A stretch of 64,000 nucleotides of DNA, taken from assembly GCF_014841135.1 (NCBI RefSeq), contig NZ_JACYTN010000019.1, positions 36,488 to 100,487 on the forward strand, read 5' to 3'. Both the position numbers and the translations under genes were made by a program. Positions within the stretch are counted from its first letter, which is position 1. The number at the start of each line of letters is the position of its first letter. This DNA is from Paenibacillus arenosi. Its GTDB lineage: Bacteria > Bacillota > Bacilli > Paenibacillales > Paenibacillaceae. The notes under the pieces were generated by a model that was not told the DNA's origin, did not search any database, and was given only the letters and a program-made list of their open reading frames with translations. Positions 18,875 through 28,064 of this stretch are shown in pieces.

Positions 18875-19501
18875 TTAGAGCGAATTGTACGTAACATATT
18901 CACCAGTTGGCTTGCGGTAGCCACGCGGACGACGACTTTTTTTGTCCTCTTTGCCGATTGCGATTAGCATAACAGGTACTAGATTTTCAGGGATATTGAA
19001 GTCGCGAATGATAGCTTCCGGGTCAAATCCGCTCATCGGGCAAGTATCCCAACCTTTGTCTTTTGCAATTAACATAAACTGCATCGCTGACAAACTGGCA
19101 TTCCGAATCGCTTCATCACGCTTGAACGCATCACCACGCTGTTCATAGAACTTGATCGTATCTGAGACGGTCATATCAAATTCCTGCTGATTTAGCATGC
19201 CTAGGTGAAGCATACCTTCGTAGATTCGAGCTGCATCATGATGAGCTTCCTTATTTCCTAAGACAATGATAGCAGCAGAAGCTGATTTGATTTTGTATTG
19301 TCTAAATGCTGCCTCATAGACAAGTTCCTTTTTATCGCTATCATGCACAACTAAATATTGCGTATGCTGCAAATTGAAGCAAGAAGGTGCGTATTTAACT
19401 AGTGAAAACAATTCATCTAGTTCAGACTCGTTAATTTTGACATCGGTGAGAAACTTATTCGCTGAACGACGAGAGGTTACGACTTCCTCGAAAGTATTCA
19501 T
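18875..19501 (-). CDS. Nitroreductase-family NAD(P)H-dependent FMN oxidoreductase
   Basis: A 208-residue cytosolic flavoprotein of the nitroreductase family. The N-terminal SRRSANKF is the FMN-phosphate-binding Arg-Arg-Ser segment; WDTCPMSGFDPEAI near residue 155 is the conserved loop before the final FMN contacts; and KSRRPRGYRKP near the end gives the second phosphate contact. Such enzymes reduce quinones, nitroaromatics or flavins; the physiological acceptor is unknown. Start ATG 19501 follows AAAGGAG. It is a single-gene unit convergent with ytoI. Confidence 0.85.
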   Translation of the reverse strand: MNTFEEVVTSRRSANKFLTDVKINESELDELFSLVKYAPSCFNLQHTQYLVVHDSDKKELVYEAAFRQYKIKSASAAIIVLGNKEAHHDAARIYEGMLHLGMLNQQEFDMTVSDTIKFYEQRGDAFKRDEAIRNASLSAMQFMLIAKDKGWDTCPMSGFDPEAIIRDFNIPENLVPVMLIAIGKEDKKSRRPRGYRKPTGEYVTYNSL

Positions 19502-19610
19502 GAGGCATGCTCCTTTTTATGTATGTTCAATAATAGATATAATTATATCATAAACTCACAAAAAGTAAGTGAAAATTCTATAACGATTTTATGAAAATAT
19601 TAAAATATGA

Positions 19611-19639
19611 AAAAAACCGTTAAGGGCAGCTTAACGGTC
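19611..19639 (-). terminator. Rho-independent terminator of the ytrH-ytrI-ytpI transcript
   Basis: On the minus strand a perfect 9-base-pair hairpin (ACCGTTAAG at 19617-19625, CTTAACGGT at 19631-19639) is followed by a run of T residues (A run 19611-19617 on the plus strand). It is 40 bases after ytpI. Confidence 0.85.
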
Positions 19640-19678
19640 TGTAATAAACGATACTTGGTTACATTGGCAGATTGAACT

Positions 19679-19975
19679 CTAGTGTTGCAGTCGGGTGAAG
19701 TAACTGTGATTACGCAGTCCTGCTACCAGATTGAAGACTCCTATTGCAAGCAGAATAGCACCGAACACGATTCGAAGTGTTCCTGTTGTTGGGAACATCG
19801 TCATCTGGATGATAGCAATAAATATTAGCATGAAACCCATGCAAATATTAGTACGCGCCGCGAAAAGTCCACGTTTAACTTGGTCTTGAGATCTGCGGGA
19901 GCGAATGCTGTAAACAAGAGAAAGCAAAGATGTTGCACAAATAAGCACGAGTAAGGTAATTTGAATCGCGTACAT
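19679..19975 (-). CDS. ytpI: YtpI family membrane protein
   Basis: A 98-residue protein with three hydrophobic helices (about residues 3-20, 43-58 and 63-85), matching the length and pattern of B. subtilis YtpI. Function is unknown. ATG 19975 is chosen because YtpI homologues start with a short hydrophobic helix at that point and GGAAGGAG precedes it by 12 bases; the frame continues upstream into the 3' end of ytrI. It is the last gene of the ytrH-ytrI-ytpI group. Confidence 0.75.
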   Translation of the reverse strand: MYAIQITLLVLICATSLLSLVYSIRSRRSQDQVKRGLFAARTNICMGFMLIFIAIIQMTMFPTTGTLRIVFGAILLAIGVFNLVAGLRNHSYFTRLQH

Positions 19976-20057
19976 CCTAGTAATACGCTCCTTCCTGCTA
20001 ATAGGTAACGTGCTTATTTTACCATATGTTAGGTGTGTGCGATACAGTTCGACATGA

Positions 20058-20540
20058 TTAGCCTGGAGAGGGAAGTTCGGCCTTAACATCTACCCATACA
20101 TGCAGTACTCCTTCTGTGACCAGCATCGTCCTTAAAGTAACGACATAGTTTTGATGATGAACATCTGTATACAGCTTCCGTGTCAGCAATCCCTCAATGA
20201 GCTTAACGTATTCGTCAATTTGATAGACGTTGCGTCCTTTCAATCCGTCCAAGTCTTTCAGCAGACGCTTGCGCAGTTCGGTTTCGTCAGAAGATGACAT
20301 TTTTTGATCAGCAGATTCATAGATGTGCATCGTAATGCTCTTGATTACGGTAGAGCGATTTTTATATTTCAATAAAGCCTCGGCTTCTGCTTTATAGTGA
20401 GCGAGACGGTCTTGAAGATCGAGATTGCGCATGATGAGTTCATCGATTTGATGTAAAAATATACTGTGGTATATCGCAGCACCTGTGATAGCACCTACAA
20501 TAAATACAGCTGCTCCTTGAAATAATCGCTGCAGACGCAT
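20058..20540 (-). CDS. ytrI: Sporulation membrane protein YtrI
   Basis: A 160-residue protein with one N-terminal transmembrane helix (about residues 9-30), then a coiled-coil-like stretch (LDLQDRLAHYKAEAEALLKYKN) and a mixed alpha/beta domain probably outside the membrane. This is the architecture of YtrI, a sigma-E-dependent protein needed for efficient B. subtilis sporulation. ATG 20540 is chosen because the hydrophobic helix follows at once and AGGGGGTGAG lies just upstream. The gene begins 5 bases after ytrH, so the two are co-transcribed. Confidence 0.85.
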   Translation of the reverse strand: MRLQRLFQGAAVFIVGAITGAAIYHSIFLHQIDELIMRNLDLQDRLAHYKAEAEALLKYKNRSTVIKSITMHIYESADQKMSSSDETELRKRLLKDLDGLKGRNVYQIDEYVKLIEGLLTRKLYTDVHHQNYVVTLRTMLVTEGVLHVWVDVKAELPSPG

Positions 20541-20545
20541 GAGTC

Positions 20546-20872
20546 TCACCCCCTGGCTCTGCATATCCATTGGATGAGTTCGGTTCCCATATGTGCACCT
20601 AGGAAGGACACTAATATAAACATAAGTTGTTTGAATACAGGGTATAAATTCCCTACCCAAAAATTCGTTTCTATGACGCGGAGTGGATCGATAGTACCGC
20701 CAACAGCTGCGACGATCGCCCATATTTTCAAGTGCTCGCTAACTTGTCTCATCGTTTCGATTGGAGATTGTAGGGCAAGTACACTTGCGATGCCTGCTAA
20801 TAGGGAACCGCCTATGACAACACCTAGTGCAATACCAAAATCAATAATAGCTTTGGACATAAATGGACTCAT
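20546..20872 (-). CDS. ytrH: Sporulation membrane protein YtrH
   Basis: A 108-residue membrane protein with three hydrophobic segments (about residues 7-33, 48-62 and 80-97) and the YtrH-specific GTIDPLRVIETNF stretch in the middle. YtrH is a mother-cell (sigma E) sporulation protein in B. subtilis that works with YtrI; its biochemical role is unknown. Start ATG 20872 follows GAGAGGA by about 10 bases. It is divergent from dnaE, as in B. subtilis. Confidence 0.88.
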   Translation of the reverse strand: MSPFMSKAIIDFGIALGVVIGGSLLAGIASVLALQSPIETMRQVSEHLKIWAIVAAVGGTIDPLRVIETNFWVGNLYPVFKQLMFILVSFLGAHMGTELIQWICRARG

Positions 20873-20979
20873 TTTGTAATCGTCCTCTCGAACGGATTGA
20901 AGGTTGAAATGATGTGCGTTATCCCAGTAGATAGGCGGACAACCTCTTACTACATATATAGAACTTTGGCGAGAAAATA

Positions 20980-20988
20980 TGATACAAT
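20980..20988 (+). promoter_or_regulatory. Extended -10 promoter for dnaE
   Basis: TGATACAAT, an extended -10 element (TGn followed by TACAAT at 20983-20988), lies 94 bases upstream of the dnaE ATG; the -35 region has no good match, which is usual for extended -10 promoters. Confidence 0.45.
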
Positions 20989-21081
20989 GAAGAACGAAAG
21001 TATGTTCGGTTGCACGTTGATGGAAGGTATGAAATTAGCATATATAGATTGCATTTTTGAAATGAAATGGAGTGAAAAGGC

Positions 21082-24000
21082 ATGGAACAGTTCGTGCATT
21101 TACATGTACACAGCGAATATAGTCTGCTGGATGGGGCAGCCCGTATTGACGCATTGGCGAAGCGAGCAGTTGATTATGGTATGAAGGCACTGGCGCTCAC
21201 GGATCATGGTGTCATGTACGGCACGATCGCCTTTTATAAGGCATGCCGCAAGCATGGAATTAAGCCCATTATTGGCATGGAGGCATACGTTACCGCAGGC
21301 ACAATGTCGGATCGCGGAACACGCAAGGATCAGCCGATTTATCATTTGATTTTGTTGGCGAAAAATAACGAAGGGTATCGTAATTTGATGCGTATGTGCA
21401 GCATCGGTCACTTGGAAGGCTTCCATTACAAGCCTCGGATTGATAAGGAGACGATGCGCCGCTATTCGGAAGGTGTTATCGCTTTAAGCGCGTGCTTAGG
21501 TGGCGAAGTGGCACAGCATGTGCTGCATGATCGAATAGATGAGGCTCGCCAGGTTGCGATGACGTATCGAGATATATTTAAGGATGGCTTCTACTTGGAG
21601 CTGCAAGATCATGGGCTTCTTGATCAGAAGAAGGTCAATATTGGTCTCATTGCACTTAGTGAAGAGCTAGGCATTCCATTAGTTGCAACGAATGATGTTC
21701 ATTATATGGAACAATCAGATGCGGCTGTTCAGGATGTGCTCATATGTATCGGTACAGGAAAGACGGTGGAGGAAAAGACACGATTACGTTTCTCCTCCGA
21801 TCAAATGTACATGAAATCTGGCTCGGATATGTTGAAGCTGTTTCCGCATGTCCCGCAAGCGATCACGAATACGGCTGATATTGCTGAACAGTGTAATGTT
21901 GAAATTGAGCTGGGCACACATGTGCTTCCTGAATTTAGTCCAATCCCAAGCGAAATGACGGCTTCTTCTTATTTGGCTGAGTTGTGCCAATCGGGATTAC
22001 ATGCTAGATATGAGCACTTACCAGAATGGAAGGATGAACAGTTCCGACTTCAAGCCCAAGAGCGTCTTGCTTATGAGTTGAAGACGATTGATGCGATGGG
22101 CTTCTCGGATTATTTCCTAATTGTTTGGGATTTCATTCGCTTTGCGCATGAACAAGGCATTATGACCGGCCCTGGACGTGGATCTTCAGCTGGAAGTTTG
22201 GTTGCATACACGCTTCGAATTACGAATGTAGATCCGTTAAAATACAAGTTGTTGTTTGAGCGCTTTTTGAATCCAGAGCGTATTACGATGCCAGATATCG
22301 ATATTGACTTCAATGATGAGCGTCGTGATGAAGTTATTGCCTATGTAGCAGAGAAATATGGGCGAGATCATGTTGCTCAAATTATTACGTTCGGTACGAT
22401 GGCAGCTCGAGCTGCGGTACGTGATGTTGGTCGTGTATTGGATGTCCCGTACCATGAGACAGATAAGGCGGCTAAGCTGATTCCATCTGCCGTTGGCATG
22501 ACCTTAGATAAGGCATTGTCGATTAACAATGAGCTACGGGAGTGGCGGGAAAAGGAACCACGTATTAATGATCTTATTAGTATGGCACTTAAGGTAGAGG
22601 GCATGCCGCGACATGCTTCCACTCATGCTGCCGGTGTCATTATTGGTCCTGAACCGTTAACGAATTATGTGCCGCTTCAGGAAGGTACAGAGCGTGTACC
22701 TTTGACGCAGTTTTCCATGGAGCATCTAGAAGCAGTCGGATTGTTGAAGATGGATTTCCTAGGATTACGGACTTTGTCGATCATTGAACGCACATTGAAT
22801 TGGATTAAGGCGAAGACAGGAGAAAGTCTTGATCTTGACCGAGTCAATGACGAAGACGCGAAGACGTATGAATTGCTTGGCAGGGGCGAGACGACAGGGC
22901 TGTTTCAATTAGAATCAGTTGGGGTGCGCCGTGTGCTTCGAGATTTGAAACCATCTGTATTTGAAGATATCGTATCGGTATTAGCATTGTATCGACCTGG
23001 TCCGATGGAGTTTATTCCTAACTTTATTTTGAGCAAGCATGGCAAACAGCCTGTACAGTACCCGCATCCTGATCTGGAGCCTATTTTGCAGGATACGTAC
23101 GGGATTATCGTATATCAAGAGCAAATTATGCATATCGCCTCCAAGATGGCAGGTTTCTCCTTGGGAGAGGCGGACTTGCTCCGCAGAGCGGTATCCAAGA
23201 AGAAGCGAGAGGTGCTTGATCAGGAGCGTGAGCACTTTGTTAAAGGCAGCTTAACTTTAGGGTACACGATGGAAGAAGCGAATCGTGTTTATGACATGAT
23301 TGTTCGATTTGCAGATTACGGTTTCCCACGCGCCCATGCAGCGGCATATGGCGTCCTAGCATTCCAAACGTCTTATTTGAAAGCTCACTATCCAACGGAG
23401 TTTATGGCATCGATGCTAACGGCTCAGATGGGCAATCACCGCAAAGTCGCCGAATATATTGAAGATTGTCGTCGTACACAGCTAGAGGTACTTCCTCCTG
23501 ATATTAATGAAAGTGAAGTAACGTTTACGCCTGTGGATAGTGCCATTCGTTTTGGTTTAGCAGCTATTAAAAATGTAGGTACGCAGGCAATTGAAAGTAT
23601 TATTCGTGAGCGCCGCAACCAGCCTTATGAAGATTTACAGGACTTCTGTCGCCGCGTCGACTTACGTGTGTGCAATCGTCGTGTTGTTGAATCGTTGATT
23701 CAAGCGGGAGCCATGGATTCATTGCCTGGGCATCGAGCTCAATTGTTGGCTGTACTGGATGAAGTGCTTGAAGCGGCAGTGAAATGGCGCAAGCAGCGTG
23801 AGGACTTGCAAATTCAAATGTTTGATTTTGTAGAAGTCAACAATAGACAGATCGATTATCCGGATATTCAGCCGTTCACGATGAGTCAGCAGTTGGAGCT
23901 GGAGCGGGATTTGCTCGGGCTATATTTGTCGGGTCATCCGCTTGATGAATTTGTAGAACTGCTGCGAGAAGCAGATGCGGATCGTATCGTGGATTTGCAT

Positions 24001-24861
24001 GATGCACCAGATGAGAGTGAATGTGTTGTCGTTGGCATGATTGTATCGGAACGAAGCATTATGACGAAGAAGGGCAAGCCGATGGCGTTCATCGAAATTG
24101 AGGATCGCATCGAGCGAGTAGAGGTTGTGCTATTCCCAGAAGTATGGAGGCGTGCTCAGTCGCTTGTTTCGAAGGGCGCTTTGATCGCAGTGCGTGCCAA
24201 AGTCCAGCAGCAGGATGAGGGCTTCAAGCTATTGGCGCATGATGTGTCGCCGCTGGATTTAAACGCCGTGGCGCAGTTGGCACGGCGTGCGCGTCAGCAG
24301 CGCGCAGTGGCTGCCTCCGGTGGTCGCGAGGCAGTCGGCCGCGGTGGCGCTGATCGCGCCCATACGCGTGCGTCCAGCGCTGCAAGCTCGCGCCAAGCCG
24401 CTGCGCCAAGCGCTTCCGCTCAAGCGGCAGGCGAACGCGCAGCGCACGGCGAAGCAGCTGTCCACGCCAACGGCAGCGCCACAGCCGCCGTGGGCCAAGC
24501 GCTTGCCAGCGCGGGCAATGCGCCGCGCGCTAGTGCGTCAGCGGCAAGCGCCGCTACGTCCGCCGCTGCAAATGCCGCGGGCGGAGCGAAGCGCCATGGC
24601 ACGCACGCCGCAGGCGCATCACGCGCCAAGCAGGGCCAGCGCGTGTACATTAAGATCACGGCCGAATGCGAACGGCCAGAGCTCTTGAATGAGCTGAAGT
24701 CGCTCATTCAAGAGCATCATGGCACGCTGCCGACCGTGCTCTTCTACGAGCGCGAGCAGCAGCTTCGCGCGCTTAGCGGAAGCTATACGCTGAAGCCTTC
24801 TCCACAGCTATTTAAGCGCATTGAAAGCTTATTTGGAGAAGGTAGTGTGCGCGTCAAGTAA
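21082..24861 (+). CDS. dnaE: DNA polymerase III alpha subunit DnaE, with Ala-rich insert
   Basis: Replicative polymerase that in Firmicutes extends RNA primers before handing over to PolC. The 1259-residue protein starts with a PHP domain (HLHVHSEYSLLDGA, then LTDHGVMYG and GMEAYV), continues with the polymerase core carrying PDIDIDFNDERRDEVI as catalytic aspartates, then the tandem helix-hairpin-helix region and an OB fold near residues 980-1050. Residues about 1064-1187 are an Ala/Gly/Ser/Arg-rich low-complexity insert encoded by DNA visibly richer in G and C than the rest of the gene. The normal C-terminal domain resumes at RVYIKITAECE. ATG 21082 follows GGAGTGAAAAGG. Confidence 0.96.
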   Translation: MEQFVHLHVHSEYSLLDGAARIDALAKRAVDYGMKALALTDHGVMYGTIAFYKACRKHGIKPIIGMEAYVTAGTMSDRGTRKDQPIYHLILLAKNNEGYRNLMRMCSIGHLEGFHYKPRIDKETMRRYSEGVIALSACLGGEVAQHVLHDRIDEARQVAMTYRDIFKDGFYLELQDHGLLDQKKVNIGLIALSEELGIPLVATNDVHYMEQSDAAVQDVLICIGTGKTVEEKTRLRFSSDQMYMKSGSDMLKLFPHVPQAITNTADIAEQCNVEIELGTHVLPEFSPIPSEMTASSYLAELCQSGLHARYEHLPEWKDEQFRLQAQERLAYELKTIDAMGFSDYFLIVWDFIRFAHEQGIMTGPGRGSSAGSLVAYTLRITNVDPLKYKLLFERFLNPERITMPDIDIDFNDERRDEVIAYVAEKYGRDHVAQIITFGTMAARAAVRDVGRVLDVPYHETDKAAKLIPSAVGMTLDKALSINNELREWREKEPRINDLISMALKVEGMPRHASTHAAGVIIGPEPLTNYVPLQEGTERVPLTQFSMEHLEAVGLLKMDFLGLRTLSIIERTLNWIKAKTGESLDLDRVNDEDAKTYELLGRGETTGLFQLESVGVRRVLRDLKPSVFEDIVSVLALYRPGPMEFIPNFILSKHGKQPVQYPHPDLEPILQDTYGIIVYQEQIMHIASKMAGFSLGEADLLRRAVSKKKREVLDQEREHFVKGSLTLGYTMEEANRVYDMIVRFADYGFPRAHAAAYGVLAFQTSYLKAHYPTEFMASMLTAQMGNHRKVAEYIEDCRRTQLEVLPPDINESEVTFTPVDSAIRFGLAAIKNVGTQAIESIIRERRNQPYEDLQDFCRRVDLRVCNRRVVESLIQAGAMDSLPGHRAQLLAVLDEVLEAAVKWRKQREDLQIQMFDFVEVNNRQIDYPDIQPFTMSQQLELERDLLGLYLSGHPLDEFVELLREADADRIVDLHDAPDESECVVVGMIVSERSIMTKKGKPMAFIEIEDRIERVEVVLFPEVWRRAQSLVSKGALIAVRAKVQQQDEGFKLLAHDVSPLDLNAVAQLARRARQQRAVAASGGREAVGRGGADRAHTRASSAASSRQAAAPSASAQAAGERAAHGEAAVHANGSATAAVGQALASAGNAPRASASAASAATSAAANAAGGAKRHGTHAAGASRAKQGQRVYIKITAECERPELLNELKSLIQEHHGTLPTVLFYEREQQLRALSGSYTLKPSPQLFKRIESLFGEGSVRVK

Positions 24862-24979
24862 TAACAAGTTGAGCTGTTACCAATATTATTGCGATTCAAT
24901 GTCATTGTCTGACTAGCACTATCTTTTGAATGTCGGATTCCCTATAAGGCACTCACCATTTTCTGCTTTCCAGCATATA

Positions 24980-25006
24980 TTGTCTTTACACCTTGTGTAG
25001 AGACAA
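24980..25006. repeat. Perfect-looking palindrome upstream of pgpA
   Basis: Arms TTGTCTTTACAC and GTGTAGAGACAA around a 3-base centre (CTT), with one internal mismatch. No T run follows on the plus strand, so it is not a canonical terminator of dnaE; it could be an operator or a structured leader for pgpA 32 bases downstream. Confidence 0.5.
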
Positions 25007-25038
25007 GGCTGCGGATCGTGTGACAGGGGGAGTGCCTT

Positions 25039-25533
25039 TTGAATTATACAATGGCCGTATCATGGTTGGAACAGCGTGGAGTGAAACTTGAAGCGATAGC
25101 AGAAATCGTATATAAGCTGCAGAAGCCTTACAACGCACTACTAGAATTGGAGCAGTGCCTCGATAGCGTGAAGTCGGTATTGCACAAACGGGAAGTGCAA
25201 TATACGCTAATGACAGGCATCGCCATGGATATGATGGCAGAGCGCAAACAATGGCCAGAACCACTGCAATCGATGTTGGAAGCGGATGAGTCCTTGTATG
25301 GAGTAGATGAGACGTTGGCATTAGGCATTACGAGCATGTTTGGTATGATCGGTCTGACAAGCTTCGGATATTTGGATAAGAACAAGCTAGGTATACTAGG
25401 ACAGTTGAATAATGACCATAGTGGTATACATGTGTTTCTTGATGATCTAGTAGCTGGTCTTGCGGCGGCAGCATCTGCTCGGATTGCACACCAAGATCCG
25501 AACGCTGTCAAGTACGATAAAGTAGATTCATAA
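25039..25533 (+). CDS. pgpA: Phosphatidylglycerophosphatase A family protein (YutG-like)
   Basis: A 164-residue protein related to B. subtilis YutG and PgpA, enzymes that remove the phosphate of phosphatidylglycerol phosphate to make phosphatidylglycerol. The C-terminal half carries the family pattern: GITSMFGMIGLTSFGYLDK, then HVFLDDLVAGLAAAASARIAH, whose Asp pair is the probable metal site. Bacillus versions are soluble-looking compared with E. coli PgpA, and this one also lacks long hydrophobic helices. The start is TTG 25039, 6 bases after AGGGGGAG. Enzyme activity is inferred from family. Confidence 0.75.
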   Translation: MNYTMAVSWLEQRGVKLEAIAEIVYKLQKPYNALLELEQCLDSVKSVLHKREVQYTLMTGIAMDMMAERKQWPEPLQSMLEADESLYGVDETLALGITSMFGMIGLTSFGYLDKNKLGILGQLNNDHSGIHVFLDDLVAGLAAAASARIAHQDPNAVKYDKVDS

Positions 25534-25732
25534 TCCATGCTGATGCTGTGATAGTCATCATTGACTTTTGCTTATTACAGTAGCCTTTTCCAAAAATGTT
25601 CTGGCCTAATAACTGGAATATTGTGTAGAATCTATGGTGACGAAGGCTCGATTTTGTTGCTATGAAAATGGCACTATGTTATCATAGGTGCATTAATGAC
25701 CATGCAACAAACGTGAGGAGGTACTCACGCGA

Positions 25733-25921
25733 ATGTGGACAGTAATCTACATCGCTCCGACAGCTAAAATTGCTGAAAGAATTAACAACAGATTGACGGA
25801 GGAAGGATTTCTTGTACAAGTCCGCCCTGTCCATATGTCTAAACAACAATTCGAAGTGCTCGTACCTTCCGGAGAAGTGGAAGAAGTGCAGGAAGTGCTC
25901 AACTCTATTTTGCACGCATAA
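25733..25921 (+). CDS. Small conserved protein upstream of accD
   Basis: A 62-residue protein with the compact beta-alpha-beta pattern of small single-domain signalling folds (WTVIYIAP strand, helix AKIAERINNRLTEEG, strand FLVQVRPV, strand QFEVLVP, final helix VEEVQEVLNSIL). Similar small proteins occur before accD in Bacillales and are sometimes mislabelled glutamate decarboxylase; nothing here supports that activity. AGGAGG lies 11 bases before ATG 25733. A hairpin terminator follows, so it is a separate short transcript from accDA. Confidence 0.7.
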   Translation: MWTVIYIAPTAKIAERINNRLTEEGFLVQVRPVHMSKQQFEVLVPSGEVEEVQEVLNSILHA

Positions 25922-25923
25922 TA

Positions 25924-25967
25924 CGGCTGCTTGACGAACGTCATTGTTGTTGAGACAGCCGCTTTTT
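25924..25967 (+). terminator. Rho-independent terminator before accD
   Basis: Outer arms CGGCTG (25924-25929) and CAGCCG (25956-25961) enclose a smaller GACG/CGTC hairpin and are followed by CTTTTTG. Confidence 0.6.
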
Positions 25968-26058
25968 GTTGCCTACAATCGGGCGCATTCGTTCCGTGGA
26001 CAAGCCCTAGTGGATGTTGTTTACATGCAGCGTAAATCAGCCTAAAGAGGTGTCATGA

Positions 26059-26943
26059 GTGTTCAAAGACTTATTCCACAAAAAGAAGAAATACGCGACG
26101 ATTCCATCCATACGTGATGACAGCGATCGTCCTAAGCGTGAAATACCTGAGGGATTGATGACAAAGTGTGCCAAGTGCGGCACGATTCAATATCATAAGG
26201 AATTGGAAAAGAACTTGAAAGTCTGCTCGGAATGCGGACATCATGCTCGTCTCAGTGCATGGGAACGTATTCAGATGACTTTGGATGATGGTCGTTTGTT
26301 TGAATATGAAGCAAATATGGTGTCTGAAGATCCACTCGAATTCCCGGGATATGCGAAGAAGCTGGAGCAGCAGCATGCTAAATCTGGCTTAAATGAAGCT
26401 GTTATTTCCGGTGAAGGTACGATTGGCGGATATCCTGTTGTCGTTGCTGTTATGAGCTTCGACTTCTTTAGTGGCAGTATGGGATCTGTTGTTGGTGAGA
26501 AAATAACTCGAGCGATCGAGATGGCGATGCAGAAGAAGTATCCGCTTATCATTTTCTCTACGTCAGGTGGAGCTCGTATGCAGGAAAGTATATTGAGCTT
26601 GATGCAGATGGCGAAGACAAGTGCCGCATTGGCGAAGTTCCATGAAAGTGGAGGACTCTACATATCCGTATTTACGGATCCTACAATGGGAGGAGTTTCT
26701 GCGAGCTTTGCTATGTTGGGTGATATTAATTTGGCCGAGCCGGGGGCTCTTGTTGGTTTTGCGGGCCGAATTGTAATTGAGCAAACCATTCGTCAAAAGC
26801 TGCCGGACAACTTCCAAACCGCTGAATTCAACTTGAAGCACGGTCAGGTTGATATGGTCGTTCCGCGGAAAGACATGCGTCAAACGTTGACGAAGTTGAT
26901 TGATCTTCATACCGTGAAAGGAGAGATGGCGAATGGCGAGTGA
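26059..26943 (+). CDS. accD: Acetyl-CoA carboxylase carboxyltransferase subunit beta AccD
   Basis: Beta half of the carboxyltransferase that moves the carboxyl group from biotin to acetyl-CoA, giving malonyl-CoA for fatty acid synthesis. The N-terminal four-cysteine zinc ribbon uses Cys37, Cys40, Cys56 and Cys59. The crotonase-like core follows with [20 protein letters not shown] and [10 protein letters not shown], the oxyanion-hole region. Length (294) is normal. The start is GTG 26059, about 6 bases after AAAGAGGTG. Its 3' end overlaps accA by 11 bases, which couples the two subunits. Confidence 0.96.
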   Translation: MFKDLFHKKKKYATIPSIRDDSDRPKREIPEGLMTKCAKCGTIQYHKELEKNLKVCSECGHHARLSAWERIQMTLDDGRLFEYEANMVSEDPLEFPGYAKKLEQQHAKSGLNEAVISGEGTIGGYPVVVAVMSFDFFSGSMGSVVGEKITRAIEMAMQKKYPLIIFSTSGGARMQESILSLMQMAKTSAALAKFHESGGLYISVFTDPTMGGVSASFAMLGDINLAEPGALVGFAGRIVIEQTIRQKLPDNFQTAEFNLKHGQVDMVVPRKDMRQTLTKLIDLHTVKGEMANGE

Positions 26944-27898
26944 GCTTCCATTTGAACAACCGCTAGCAGAATTGAAGCAGAAGATTGCAGAATTGAAGCG
27001 CTTTGGCGAAGAGAAGAATATAGACTTCAGCGAAGAGATTGCGCGTCTGGAAGAGCGTCATGCTAAGCTGGCGGAGGAGATCTACTCGAGCATTTCACCG
27101 TCTCAGAAAATGCATCTGGCTAGACACCACCAGCGTCCAACGACGCTGGATTTTGTTAATCATATTTTTACTGACTTTATCGAGCTGCATGGTGATCGAC
27201 TATTCGGGGATGATCTGGCTATCGTCGGCGGTATTGCGAAGCTGAATGGCCTGCCCGTAACCGTTATAGGTCACCAACGAGGCAAAGATACAAAAGAAAA
27301 CATAGCACGATTTTTTGGAAGCCCTCATCCTGAAGGATTCCGGAAGGCGCTGCGATTTATGCAGCAAGCCGATAAATTTAAGCGTCCTATTATTACTTTT
27401 ATTGATACAAAAGGTGCATATCCTGGTAATACCGCAGAAGAGCGTGGACAATCGGAAGCCATTGCCCGTAACTTGCGCGATATGATGCTGATGGGTGTGC
27501 CGATTATTTGTGTTGTTATTGGTGAAGGCGGTAGCGGCGGAGCGCTTGCTCTTGGTGTGGGCAATCGAGTGTTGATGCTTGAGAATGCCATCTATTCAGT
27601 TATTTCACCGAATGGAGCGGCATCTATTTTGTGGAAAGACGCTTCGAAGGCGGATCAGGCTGCGGAAGCGATGAAGATTACAGCTGCTGATCTGCTTGAG
27701 ATGGGGATTATTGAAGAAGTAATCCCAGAACCGCAGGGTGGTGCACATAAGGATATACCTACGGCTGCGGAGTCTGTTAAGCATGCATTAGTAAGACAGC
27801 TAACCGAGCTGCTGGCTATGACACCTGATGAGCTTCGTGAAAATCGATATGAAAAGTTCCGTTCAATCGGTCGATTCACCTATTTAGATCAAGCCTAA
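26933..27898 (+). CDS. accA: Acetyl-CoA carboxylase carboxyltransferase subunit alpha AccA
   Basis: Alpha half of the carboxyltransferase, 321 residues. An N-terminal coiled-coil helix pair (residues 8-50) pairs with AccD, followed by the crotonase core: [22 protein letters not shown] and [14 protein letters not shown] bind carboxybiotin and form the oxyanion hole. ATG 26933 is preceded by AAAGGAGAG, lying inside the end of accD. Downstream the next gene is pyk, not the usual pfkA. Confidence 0.96.
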   Translation: MASELPFEQPLAELKQKIAELKRFGEEKNIDFSEEIARLEERHAKLAEEIYSSISPSQKMHLARHHQRPTTLDFVNHIFTDFIELHGDRLFGDDLAIVGGIAKLNGLPVTVIGHQRGKDTKENIARFFGSPHPEGFRKALRFMQQADKFKRPIITFIDTKGAYPGNTAEERGQSEAIARNLRDMMLMGVPIICVVIGEGGSGGALALGVGNRVLMLENAIYSVISPNGAASILWKDASKADQAAEAMKITAADLLEMGIIEEVIPEPQGGAHKDIPTAAESVKHALVRQLTELLAMTPDELRENRYEKFRSIGRFTYLDQA

Positions 27899-28005
27899 CT
27901 AACAATTTACAGTCATAACGGCGTATTCATTTGGTAAAACTTAAAAATATGACGATCTTCATATACAAAATGGACAAGGTATAGTAAATTAAATAGTTGT
28001 GAACT

Positions 28006-28014
28006 TGTTATAAT
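28006..28014 (+). promoter_or_regulatory. Extended -10 promoter for pyk
   Basis: TGTTATAAT, a consensus TATAAT with the extended TGn element, lies 50 bases before the pyk ATG in an AT-rich 166-base gap. No convincing -35 hexamer is present. It implies that pyk can be transcribed apart from accDA. Confidence 0.6.
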
Positions 28015-28064
28015 AAATATATCAAGTGGATAGTAGAGAGCCGAACAATTGGAGGAAACTCATA

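Noticed and set aside
24259..24707. Several frames on both strands in the GC-rich part of dnaE
   Set aside because: High G+C removes stop codons by chance; they are Ala/Arg/Pro-rich with no start signals, and the dnaE frame continues into its conserved C-terminus.
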